5,762 nt of DNA from assembly GCA_020427625.1 (NCBI GenBank), contig JAGQOI010000044.1, positions 1 through 5,762 on the forward strand, given 5' to 3'. The DNA is from Phycisphaerales bacterium. GTDB taxonomy: Bacteria; Planctomycetota; Phycisphaerae; Phycisphaerales; SM1A02. The position numbers were made by a program, and so were the translations under genes. Numbering within the stretch: position 1 is the first letter of the stretch; every line of letters starts with the position of its first letter. The notes under the pieces are model-generated. The model did not search any database. It was not told the origin of the DNA and was given only the letters and a program-made list of their open reading frames with translations. Of the stretch, positions 1 to 5,762 are shown piece by piece.

Positions 1-1
1 C

Positions 2-706
2 GTGACCGCGACGAACCTCATCGCCGTCGACGTCGAGCTGCCCGGGTCGCTTCCGACGACGCGCTGCATCCGGTTCGTGACCGACGACTGCGGGCAGACG
101 GTGGACGTCGAACTCGCGTTCACGGACCACGATCTCGACCCGGGCACGCCGGTGCGGGCCGCGGCCATCGTCGAGGTCGACTGCGGCACGTGGACGTCGC
201 TCTGCGCCAAGGACGAGCAGCACACCCAGTGGGACACGACGTCGCTGAGTCTGAGCGGCGACGGTTCGATGTACGTCGCGGACGCCGTGCTGACGCTCAC
301 GCCGGGTGATACCGATGACGACGGCGACGTCGACATCAACGACGTCACGTGGCTCGTCTTCACGTTCGGGTCGCTCGCCGCGGACGGCGGCTGCGCGTGG
401 GACGGGACGCGCGACGCCGACTTCAACAACGGCGGCGCCGTCGGCAGCGAGGATTACTCGCTGCTGTCGGACGCCTGGCAGACGTCGACGTCGTGCGCCT
501 GCGCCGCGCCGGCGCCGGCCGCCGCGTCGGCGATCGGGACCGACCGACTGGCGCCGGAGGTCGCGGCCCGCGTCGACCTCGACGGCAGCGGCGTGTTCGA
601 CGCGACGGACGTGAGATTGTTCGAAATCATCAATGCCCTCCCGCGTACACTATCGGAGCGGATGGGATGGACCGCCCAGCAGGCAGGGAAGGGATCGAAT
701 CCATGA
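2..706 (+). CDS. Secreted dockerin-type repeat protein, C-terminal part (5' end outside window)
   Basis: The frame is open to the left edge, so the GTG at base 2 is probably an internal valine codon and only the last 234 or so residues are seen. Numbering from base 2, residues 1-100 form a beta-rich module with RCIRF at 21-25 and paired cysteines (C22, C30, C61, C68), resembling a C-terminal module I recall from secreted planctomycete proteins. Three calcium-loop segments follow: DTDDDGDVDINDV (103-115), DADFNNGGAVGSEDY (138-152) and, after an Ala/Pro linker (about 168-176), DLDGSGVFDATDV (192-204). The Asp/Asn/Gly spacing is that of dockerin type I or EF-hand-like loops. About 20 residues (215-234) with no domain features follow the last loop. 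The stop overlaps the next start by ATGA, suggesting co-translation. The N-terminal domain, which would define the function, is missing. The dockerin-like class is fairly sure; the role is unknown. Confidence 0.78.
   Translation: MTATNLIAVDVELPGSLPTTRCIRFVTDDCGQTVDVELAFTDHDLDPGTPVRAAAIVEVDCGTWTSLCAKDEQHTQWDTTSLSLSGDGSMYVADAVLTLTPGDTDDDGDVDINDVTWLVFTFGSLAADGGCAWDGTRDADFNNGGAVGSEDYSLLSDAWQTSTSCACAAPAPAAASAIGTDRLAPEVAARVDLDGSGVFDATDVRLFEIINALPRTLSERMGWTAQQAGKGSNP
685..693 (+). promoter_or_regulatory. Purine-rich ribosome binding site deciding the 703 start
   Basis: AGGGAAGGG ends nine bases before ATG 703, a normal Shine-Dalgarno distance, and twelve bases before the alternative ATG 706. It lies inside the last codons of the upstream gene. 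It favours 703 and suggests the second gene is not wholly dependent on coupling from the first. Confidence 0.5.
703..706 (+). other. ATGA stop/start overlap between the two dockerin genes
   Basis: The ATG of the cohesin-dockerin gene (703-705) overlaps the TGA of the upstream gene (704-706). Such four-base overlaps normally mean one mRNA and translational coupling, so the two secreted proteins are probably made together. Confidence 0.7.
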
Positions 707-1572
707 TGCAGCACACCGGACTGGTTCTCGTCGCCGCGATCGGCACGCTGACCGCCGCGGTCACGGCCGGGAACGAACCCGTCGACGTCCGCTTCGACCG
801 GACCGGCAAGACCGTGTTCGTCGGCGACCTCATCGAGATCGACATCATCGTGTCGGCGGACGGCCCCGATCCGCAGCCGTTCGCGGCCCTCGACGCGATC
901 CTCTCGTGGGATCCGTCGTTCATGGTGCTGCTCGGCGTCGACGACTCGAACGCCGGCGCGCCGTTCTTCATCTCGTCGTTCCTTCCGGATCCCGACGGCA
1001 TCAACGCCGACCTCACCGACGGCGATGCGCTCTACACCGCGCTCGCGCCGCCCGGCAACCCGGTGAACGCGCCGCCGGCGCCCGGCCAGTTGATCGTCAC
1101 CACCGTGCAGTTCACGGCGCTCGCGCCGACCCCCGGCACGCCGCTGGCGTTCATTCCCGAACTCGGCCGATTCGGCGAGACGCGCGTGCTCCTGTCGGGC
1201 ATGAACATCACCGGCGACATCTCCAGCATCGCGACGATCGAGATCCTCGCCGTGCCGATGGGCGCGTGCTGCGTCGGGTTCGGCGACTGCATGGTGCTCT
1301 CGGAGCCCGACTGCGATGACGCGGGCGGGCAGTGGAACGGCGACGGCACCGACTGCTTCAACGGCGACGACGACATCTACGCCGACCTCTGCGACCCGTG
1401 CCAGTGGGATCTCGACAACTCCGGCGCCATCGATCCGGCCGATCTCGCGATCCTCCTCGCCGCGTGGGCGACGGATCCCGGCGGGCCGCCCGACTTCAAC
1501 GGCGACGGCGACGTCGATCCCGTCGACCTCGCGAAGCTGCTCGCGAACTGGGGACCGTGCCCGACGCGATGA
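703..1572 (+). CDS. Secreted protein with cohesin-like domain, Cys cluster and C-terminal dockerin
   Basis: A complete protein of 289 residues. The start at 703 is chosen because a signal peptide follows at once (hydrophobic GLVLVAAIGTLTAAVTAG, residues 6-23, though without the usual N-terminal Lys/Arg), a purine-rich ribosome site lies upstream, and ATGA overlaps the previous stop; ATG at 706 is an alternative. Residues 27-182 look like a cohesin-type beta sandwich: VFVGDLIEIDIIV (38-50), LDAILSWDPSFMVLLGV (63-79) and a later QLIVTTVQFTAL (129-140) match the strand pattern of that fold. Residues 187-233 hold a cysteine cluster (C189, C190, C196, C204, C218, C230, C233) starting MGACC, common in planctomycete secreted proteins. 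Residues 236-283 are a two-loop dockerin: DLDNSGAIDPADLAILLAAW and DFNGDGDVDPVDLAKLLANW. It is probably extracellular or surface-attached. There is no catalytic motif. The cohesin call is by pattern only; the dockerin call is strong. Confidence 0.88.
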   Translation: MMQHTGLVLVAAIGTLTAAVTAGNEPVDVRFDRTGKTVFVGDLIEIDIIVSADGPDPQPFAALDAILSWDPSFMVLLGVDDSNAGAPFFISSFLPDPDGINADLTDGDALYTALAPPGNPVNAPPAPGQLIVTTVQFTALAPTPGTPLAFIPELGRFGETRVLLSGMNITGDISSIATIEILAVPMGACCVGFGDCMVLSEPDCDDAGGQWNGDGTDCFNGDDDIYADLCDPCQWDLDNSGAIDPADLAILLAAWATDPGGPPDFNGDGDVDPVDLAKLLANWGPCPTR

Positions 1573-1612
1573 GGGCCGCGATCGGATGATGACGGGCAGG
1601 CGATGCGCGGCT

Positions 1613-1655
1613 GACGACCGGAGGCGGCGCTGCGGTCGTCGCGCGTCCCGCGCGA
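1613..1655. terminator. Paired inverted repeats in the convergent spacer, possible bidirectional terminator
   Basis: The only non-coding stretch between the two converging gene sets (1573-1655) contains GACGACCG (1613-1620) and its exact complement CGGTCGTC (1633-1640) around a 12-base loop. Next to it TCGCGCG (1639-1645) and CGCGCGA (1649-1655) form a 7-bp stem with a 3-base loop. The two stems share bases 1639-1640, so they would compete or stack. No T-run follows on either strand, so this is not a classic intrinsic terminator. In G+C-rich DNA short stems also arise by chance; position is the main support. Confidence 0.35.
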
Positions 1656-2684
1656 TCAGTCGCCGGGGACGCCGCAGGTGGGGCCGGGCTCGAAGCGCGC
1701 GACCTGCGTGCCGCCCTCGAACGCGTCGAAGCCGAATCGCCGTCGCGCCCCCGGCCAGAGCAGGTCGAGCGTTCCCGCGCCCGGCCGGTACACCGCGGTG
1801 TAGAGCGTTCCCGAACACCGGGCGTAGGCGCGCCGGTAGAGCGGCGGCTCGAGGAACCGGGCCGCCAGCGCTTCGAGATCCGAGGCGCCGTCGCCCGCGT
1901 CGAGCAGTTCGAGGGCATGCTGTCGGCGCTCGACGGTCTGCGAGAACCGCGCATGTTCCGGCCAGACGACGGCGCCCTGGTGATTCGTCGCGACGGTGGT
2001 CGTGACGGTCTCGGCGGCGCGTCCGGGCCGGAGGTACACGGTCGCGTGGTCGCCGCGCCGGTCGACGAGCGTCACCGTGTACGACATGTGGACGGGCGCA
2101 TCGTGGAGCAGGGCGGCGGCTTCGGCGACGGTCTCGCAGGCTTCGAGGACGGCGCGCACGAGCATCGCGGTTCCGAAGCCGTCGCCGACGGTGCGGTCGC
2201 CGCCGAACGCGAGGCTCGCGACGAGTCCATGGGCGTTCATTCCATCGAGCGCCCCGACGAGACAGTCGGTGAGCGCGATGACGTCGACGCCGGACCAGGC
2301 GCTGCGGAGGACGACGCCGTCGGCGAGGTGCGGCGCGAAGTCGTAGTTGCGCACGAGCGCGATGTCCTCGCCGCGCCCCCACACCGCCTGCGTGCAGCCG
2401 CGCACGGACGGCGGCGGCCGGTAGAGCGTGAGGAATCGGGCGACGTCATCCTGTCCGCCGGCGAGTTCGGTGAGGGCGTCGTGCACGGGGACCATGGCGG
2501 GCAGGTGTCGGCGGAGCATGCGCCGGCAGGTCGCGTAGTCGGGGCGCGTGCCGGCGCCGGGATAGTTCCCGTAGTACCAGCGCCGGTAGGCGGGCCAGTA
2601 CTCCCGGAGGAGGGCACGCCACGACGGACCGGGCTCCGGCTCGTGGACGAACCGGAATTCGAGCTCCAGCGCGGGTCGGGTCAC
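1656..2684 (-). CDS. C45-family Ntn hydrolase / acyltransferase (penicillin acyltransferase-like)
   Basis: A 342-residue protein with no signal peptide, so probably cytosolic. It matches the C45 (acyl-CoA:6-aminopenicillanate acyltransferase-like) Ntn-hydrolase family. RGCTQAVWGRGEDIALVRNYDF spans 95-116 in two parts: G96-C97 is the expected self-cleavage site, with C97 becoming the N-terminal nucleophile, and RNYD (112-115) is the following conserved strand. Further family landmarks are GMNAHGLVASLAFGG (148-162), the helix around LVRAVLEACETVAEAAALL (175-193), ATNHQ (232-236, with N234 a likely active-site residue) and TLYTAVYRPGAGTLDLLWPG (293-312). The 96 residues before the cysteine would be a propeptide or alpha chain, close in size to the roughly 100-residue alpha chain of fungal AAT. 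The GTG start lies three bases after the stop of the ATP-grasp gene, with no clear ribosome site, so it is probably coupled. The enzyme could transfer an acyl group to an amine or hydrolyse an amide; the sequence alone cannot decide. Confidence 0.9.
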   Translation of the reverse strand: MTRPALELEFRFVHEPEPGPSWRALLREYWPAYRRWYYGNYPGAGTRPDYATCRRMLRRHLPAMVPVHDALTELAGGQDDVARFLTLYRPPPSVRGCTQAVWGRGEDIALVRNYDFAPHLADGVVLRSAWSGVDVIALTDCLVGALDGMNAHGLVASLAFGGDRTVGDGFGTAMLVRAVLEACETVAEAAALLHDAPVHMSYTVTLVDRRGDHATVYLRPGRAAETVTTTVATNHQGAVVWPEHARFSQTVERRQHALELLDAGDGASDLEALAARFLEPPLYRRAYARCSGTLYTAVYRPGAGTLDLLWPGARRRFGFDAFEGGTQVARFEPGPTCGVPGD

Positions 2685-2687
2685 CGG

Positions 2688-4298
2688 CTAGAGCATCTTG
2701 AAGCCGGCGTGTTCGATCGTCTCGACCACCGGCGTCGCCTCGGCGGCGGACAGGGGCTGGCCGACGTAGTGGTCGCGGATGCCGGCGATCCACGCCTTGG
2801 CGCGATCGTTGAGTCGGAACTCGTCGTCCATGAAGCGACCGGGACTCACGAGGATGCCGAGATCGGCGCCTTCGTAGCGGTAGTCGCCCGCGCCCGAGAT
2901 GCGGAGGAAGAACGCGCGGTTCTCGAACTGCACGGTGCGTCGGTGCGTCTGCATGCGCACGTGGTGGATCCCGCCGTCGGGCGTCATCTCCCACACGCCC
3001 GAGGGCGGCGCGGCGGTGATGCGATCGACGTCGTCGGCGGTGTGCTTGATGACGAGCTGGCTCCACGTGTCGATGTTCTCGCCGTCCGCCCAGCGGGCGT
3101 TCAGCGCCTCGACGTCGATCTCGAAGTCGACGTCCATCCACTCCAGGAGGTGGAACAGGAACAGCGGCGCGTCGGCGTGACAGAACGAGGCGAGGTTCGT
3201 CATCGAGCTCGCGCCGGTGATGCGCGGGTTGCATTCACCGAGGTAGACGCGGTTCGAGTCGAGGTCGGTGAGGAAGTCGAGTTCGAAGTAGCCGCGGTAG
3301 CCGAGCTTCCGCAGTTCCTCGCCGAACGCGAACGCCGCCTTGCGGGCCTCCTCGCGCACCTCGACGGAGAACGCGTCGGCGAACACCTCGTTGCCGCACC
3401 AGCCGCCGCGATAGGGCGTGAGTTCGGGAAAGCCCACGAGTTCGGTCATGAGCGGGCCGACGATGGTGCCGTGACGGGTGGCGCAGGCTTCGAGCGCCGA
3501 GCCGCGGCAGCGGATCTTCTTCATCACCTTGACCTCGGGCGCCGAGGTGATCTCCTCCTCGTGCTTCTTCCAGTCGGCCTCGTCGGAGATGAAGAACGTC
3601 GTGTGACCGGAATCGCCGTAGGCGGTCTGGATGACGAGGTCGGGACCGAGGCGGGCGGTCTTGCGGCGCAGGTCGTCCCAGCTCTCGACCTTGCAGAGCA
3701 CGTTCGGCACCGACTCCACGCCGGCGCGGTCCGCGATGCGGGTCGTCTCCATCTTGTCGTCGATCTTCGCGCGCAGCGCGGCGGGCGGGAAGCACACCTC
3801 GAGTCCGAGCTCCTCGCACAGGGCCTCGGTCTTCTCGTCGAACATCAGGAAGGCCACCTTGCCGCCGGGACCGCGACGGTGCACGAAGTCGATCACGTCC
3901 TTGTGCGAAAGGAGGTAGTTGTTGATGTCCTCGATCGACGTGAAGGGCTCGTGCGGCGTCTCGGCGGGCACGAAGGTGTTCGGATGCTCGCCATCGAAGC
4001 AGTTGAGGAAGTTGATGAACGTGAAGTGCCGGATCCACTCGTCCATGCCGAGCAGGTTGAAGTTCGTCGCGCTGATGAAGTAGATCGGCGTCTCGTTGCG
4101 GTAGAAGAACCGACGGATGTCCGAGAGACCGTTCAGCTTCCGGTGCCGCGGAGCCGCCTTGCCGTGATCGGACGCGAGCGGCACGCCCGGGCCCGCCGGC
4201 AGGCCGGCGGCGCCGCCCGGCGTCCGGGGCGCGATCGCCGTGGTGCTCGCGGTCCGGGTCCTGCTCCTGGACTTCCTGGTGCTGCTCTTGATGCTCAT
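2688..4298 (-). CDS. ATP-grasp carboxylate-amine ligase (often labelled 'biotin carboxylase-like')
   Basis: A 536-residue protein. Residues 1-54 are a Ser/Arg/Thr- then Gly/Pro-rich tail, probably disordered. Residues 60-175 are the pre-ATP-grasp domain, with PIYFISATNFNLLGMDEW at 71-88. The ATP-grasp core follows: KIDDK (178-182), the nucleotide-binding loop QTAYGDSGHTTF (224-235), MKKIRCRG (259-266), GYFELDF (336-342) and the metal-binding strand GECNPRITGASS (354-365), with E339, E355, N357 and R359 as likely Mg-ATP ligands. Such enzymes make an acyl-phosphate from a carboxylate and pass it to an amine or other nucleophile. Residues 375-536 are a C-terminal region I cannot assign. No biotin-carrier partner is in the window, so a true biotin carboxylase is unlikely. 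The ATG overlaps the decarboxylase stop (ATGA), and a weak GGAG lies ten bases before it. The likely job is amidation within this operon; the substrates are unknown. Confidence 0.92.
   Translation of the reverse strand: MSIKSSTRKSRSRTRTASTTAIAPRTPGGAAGLPAGPGVPLASDHGKAAPRHRKLNGLSDIRRFFYRNETPIYFISATNFNLLGMDEWIRHFTFINFLNCFDGEHPNTFVPAETPHEPFTSIEDINNYLLSHKDVIDFVHRRGPGGKVAFLMFDEKTEALCEELGLEVCFPPAALRAKIDDKMETTRIADRAGVESVPNVLCKVESWDDLRRKTARLGPDLVIQTAYGDSGHTTFFISDEADWKKHEEEITSAPEVKVMKKIRCRGSALEACATRHGTIVGPLMTELVGFPELTPYRGGWCGNEVFADAFSVEVREEARKAAFAFGEELRKLGYRGYFELDFLTDLDSNRVYLGECNPRITGASSMTNLASFCHADAPLFLFHLLEWMDVDFEIDVEALNARWADGENIDTWSQLVIKHTADDVDRITAAPPSGVWEMTPDGGIHHVRMQTHRRTVQFENRAFFLRISGAGDYRYEGADLGILVSPGRFMDDEFRLNDRAKAWIAGIRDHYVGQPLSAAEATPVVETIEHAGFKML
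4295..4298 (-). other. ATGA overlap coupling decarboxylase to ATP-grasp ligase
   Basis: On the - strand the ligase ATG (4298-4296) overlaps the decarboxylase TGA (4297-4295). A weak GGAG (4312-4309 read on the - strand) sits ten bases upstream. This supports one transcript and linked translation of the two enzymes. Confidence 0.75.
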
Positions 4299-5762
4299 GC
4301 GTGATCTGCTCCGATGACGACATTCGTCGCGTGCGCGGCGGCCGCCCGATCGATGGCCACCTCCGTGAAGATGCGAAGCCCGTACTCCGGCTCGTAGCCG
4401 TGGATCTCCTTGACGTCCACCGCGTGGAGGTAGGCGAGGATCTCGCGACTGATGACCTGGCCCGGCACGAGGATCGGAAAGCCGGGCGGGTAGGGAATGA
4501 TGAACGCGGCCGACACGATCTCGCGTCCGGAATCGAGCGCCGCCGTGACCGATCCGTCGAGCGGCAGGAACTCCACCGCCGCCTCATCGTACGCCAGGAA
4601 GAACGCCTTGCGGAGGTCGCCCTCCGGCGTCGTCTCGTCGCCGCCCGGCTTGAACGCCGGATGGAAGCGGCTGAAGTTCGGCAGCGGCGGCGCGGCGAGG
4701 AGGGATTCGACCTTCTCGCGATGACGCGCACGTCCCGCGGTGCTCTCCTTGGCGAGTCGATCGTCGATGTCCCGCGCGATCCGCGCGAGCACCTCGACGA
4801 GGTAGGCGATGTCGCCGCGCGACGTGCCGATGTTCGTCATGAACAGCGCCGTGTTGCGCGACGTCTTGTTGATCTGGATGTCGTGCTCGTCCATGAGCAG
4901 GTGCCGGAAGGTGTCGCCGTCGAGACCGGTGTTGGCGATCTTGAGGGTCACGCGGGTCGGATCGAGCGTGAACTCGTCGGTCCGCCAGGCGCTGTGCATG
5001 CGCTGCCACCCGATCGCCGGGTCGTAGTACGACTGGAGTCCCGAGGGCCGGTACTCCGACGGGATCATGTCCGCCGGCCGCAGCACCGAGAAGTACCTGC
5101 GGATGAGGTCGTGCTCGTTGACCCGCTCGCGAAGCGTCATCGCGAGTCCGATCGAGCGATGCACGAGTTCGTATCCCTCGAGTTCGACCTGGCGGCGCCC
5201 GATGTCGAGGGACGCGATGATCTGGTAGTTCGGCGAGGTCGAGGTGTGCGTCATGTACGCCTCGTGGAACGCCGCGCTCGTCTTCTTCTCGAAGTCCTCG
5301 TCCCGGACGTGGATCATGGATCCCTGGCGCAGCGACGTGAGGGTCTTGTGCGTCGACTGGGTGGCGTACACGCGGACGCGGACGAGGTCCGGGTCGGGCA
5401 TGGGCGTCGGGTCGCCGGCGGCCTGCGTCTCGAAGGCGCGCCGGTAGGCGTCGCTGCGGAAGGTCTCGCCGAGCTGCTTCGCCGCGCCCATCGCCGTGCG
5501 GCCGCGCAACGACGGGCTGAACCCCGCGTACGCGAACCACGCCTCGTCCCACAGGAAGATCATGTCGGGCTTGATCGCGAGCACTGCGCGCATGACGGTC
5601 TCGGGCGCGTAGGTGAGGCCGTCGAACGTGCAGTTCGTGAGCAGCAGCATGCGCACCGAGTCGAGCTTGCCCGCGTCGCGGAGTTCGCGCAGCCGGCCGA
5701 GGATCTCCTCGAGCGGCACCGCGCCGTACATCGAGTACTGCGTCAGCGGGTACGAGTCGAGA
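4295..5762 (-). CDS. PLP-dependent Orn/Lys/Arg decarboxylase, N-terminal part outside window
   Basis: The frame stays open past ATG 5731 to the right edge, adding about ten residues (LDSYPLTQYS), so the gene is truncated by the window; 488 residues are visible, against about 700-950 for whole family members. Numbering from the codon at 5731, YGAVPLEEIL (2-11) opens the visible part of the PLP-binding domain, D62 in WDEAW is the expected pyridine-nitrogen Asp, and STHK (126-129) carries the Schiff-base lysine K129 after H128. THTSTSPNYQIIAS (161-174) matches the conserved 'HTSTSP' segment, and PYPPGFPILVPG (413-424) is the C-terminal domain signature. It should decarboxylate ornithine, lysine or arginine, giving putrescine, cadaverine or agmatine; specificity is not readable here. 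D62 and K129 are 67 residues apart, about 30 more than I recall for E. coli lysine decarboxylase, suggesting a distinct subfamily, perhaps like Mycobacterium Rv2531c. It is the first visible gene of the three-gene operon; its promoter lies outside. Confidence 0.93.
   Translation of the reverse strand, partial: LDSYPLTQYSMYGAVPLEEILGRLRELRDAGKLDSVRMLLLTNCTFDGLTYAPETVMRAVLAIKPDMIFLWDEAWFAYAGFSPSLRGRTAMGAAKQLGETFRSDAYRRAFETQAAGDPTPMPDPDLVRVRVYATQSTHKTLTSLRQGSMIHVRDEDFEKKTSAAFHEAYMTHTSTSPNYQIIASLDIGRRQVELEGYELVHRSIGLAMTLRERVNEHDLIRRYFSVLRPADMIPSEYRPSGLQSYYDPAIGWQRMHSAWRTDEFTLDPTRVTLKIANTGLDGDTFRHLLMDEHDIQINKTSRNTALFMTNIGTSRGDIAYLVEVLARIARDIDDRLAKESTAGRARHREKVESLLAAPPLPNFSRFHPAFKPGGDETTPEGDLRKAFFLAYDEAAVEFLPLDGSVTAALDSGREIVSAAFIIPYPPGFPILVPGQVISREILAYLHAVDVKEIHGYEPEYGLRIFTEVAIDRAAAAHATNVVIGADHA

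Noticed and set aside
2..4. GTG at the left edge as the true start of the first gene
   Set aside because: No upstream sequence is visible, the following residues are not a signal peptide, and the C-terminal module appears to begin earlier. It is more likely an internal codon.
617..651. TTGTTC and TACACT as a sigma-70-like promoter for the second dockerin gene
   Set aside because: The spacing is about 23 bases, too long, and both boxes match poorly. It is not listed as a feature; only the A+T-richer patch is mentioned.
349..702. Upstream extension of the second + strand gene in the same frame
   Set aside because: The extension is Arg-rich out-of-frame translation of the dockerin gene; the signal peptide and ribosome site place the start at 703.
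1..1572. A cellulosome
   Set aside because: There are no glycoside hydrolase or scaffoldin repeats in the window, and dockerin-type loops are common in planctomycete secreted proteins without any link to cellulosomes.
454..2382. A - strand open frame of 642 codons spanning the convergent spacer
   Set aside because: It runs antisense to the dockerin genes and out of frame through the C45 gene; the product is mostly Arg-rich low complexity. It is a shadow of high G+C.
1917..4304. A + strand open frame of 795 codons opposite the C45 and ATP-grasp genes
   Set aside because: It is antisense to two genes with clear family motifs, has no recognisable domain, and its composition (Arg, His, Val, Glu, Asp, Gly, with many repeats of R-rich segments) is what G+C-rich third codon positions give on the other strand.
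5729..5731. ATG at 5731 as the start of the decarboxylase
   Set aside because: The frame is open beyond it to the edge and encodes LDSYPLTQYS, which fits the conserved run into YGAVPLEEIL; the family also needs a large N-terminal part.
1..5762. tRNA, rRNA, CRISPR arrays, insertion sequences, riboswitches
   Set aside because: The window is almost fully coding; no regularly spaced repeats, transposase motifs, terminal inverted repeats or tRNA-like cloverleaf sequences were seen by eye.

Overview
This is a high-G+C bacterial window with five real protein genes and almost no non-coding DNA. Two genes lie on the + strand in the left quarter and three on the - strand in the rest, and the two sets converge on a spacer of 83 bases. 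The best guess for the source is a planctomycete, probably a member of the Phycisphaerae. The left-hand genes end in dockerin-type Asp/Asn/Gly calcium loops, one carries the GACC-type cysteine cluster seen in many secreted planctomycete proteins, and the other has an 'RCI.F...C' module also familiar from that group. This assignment is from memory of these families, not from a search.

Left region (1-1572, + strand): the 3' end of a secreted dockerin-type protein overlaps by ATGA a complete 289-residue secreted protein. The second protein has a signal peptide, a cohesin-like beta domain, a cysteine cluster and a C-terminal two-repeat dockerin. Both look like cell-surface or extracellular proteins of unknown substrate.

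Convergent spacer (1573-1655): two adjacent short inverted repeats that may end transcription from both sides.

Right region (1656-5762, - strand, read from the right edge): a tightly packed three-gene operon. It encodes a PLP-dependent Orn/Lys/Arg decarboxylase (N-terminal part outside the window), an ATP-grasp ligase overlapping it by ATGA, and a C45-type Ntn-hydrolase starting three bases after the ligase stop. A simple reading is a small-molecule pathway: the decarboxylase makes an amine from a basic amino acid, the ATP-grasp enzyme joins a carboxylate to an amine by an amide bond, and the Ntn enzyme transfers an acyl group or trims an amide. None of the three has a signal peptide or membrane segment in the part visible, so the pathway should be cytosolic. 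Family assignments are firm; substrates, product and the pathway itself are inference. This operon is the best candidate in the window for an undescribed system.
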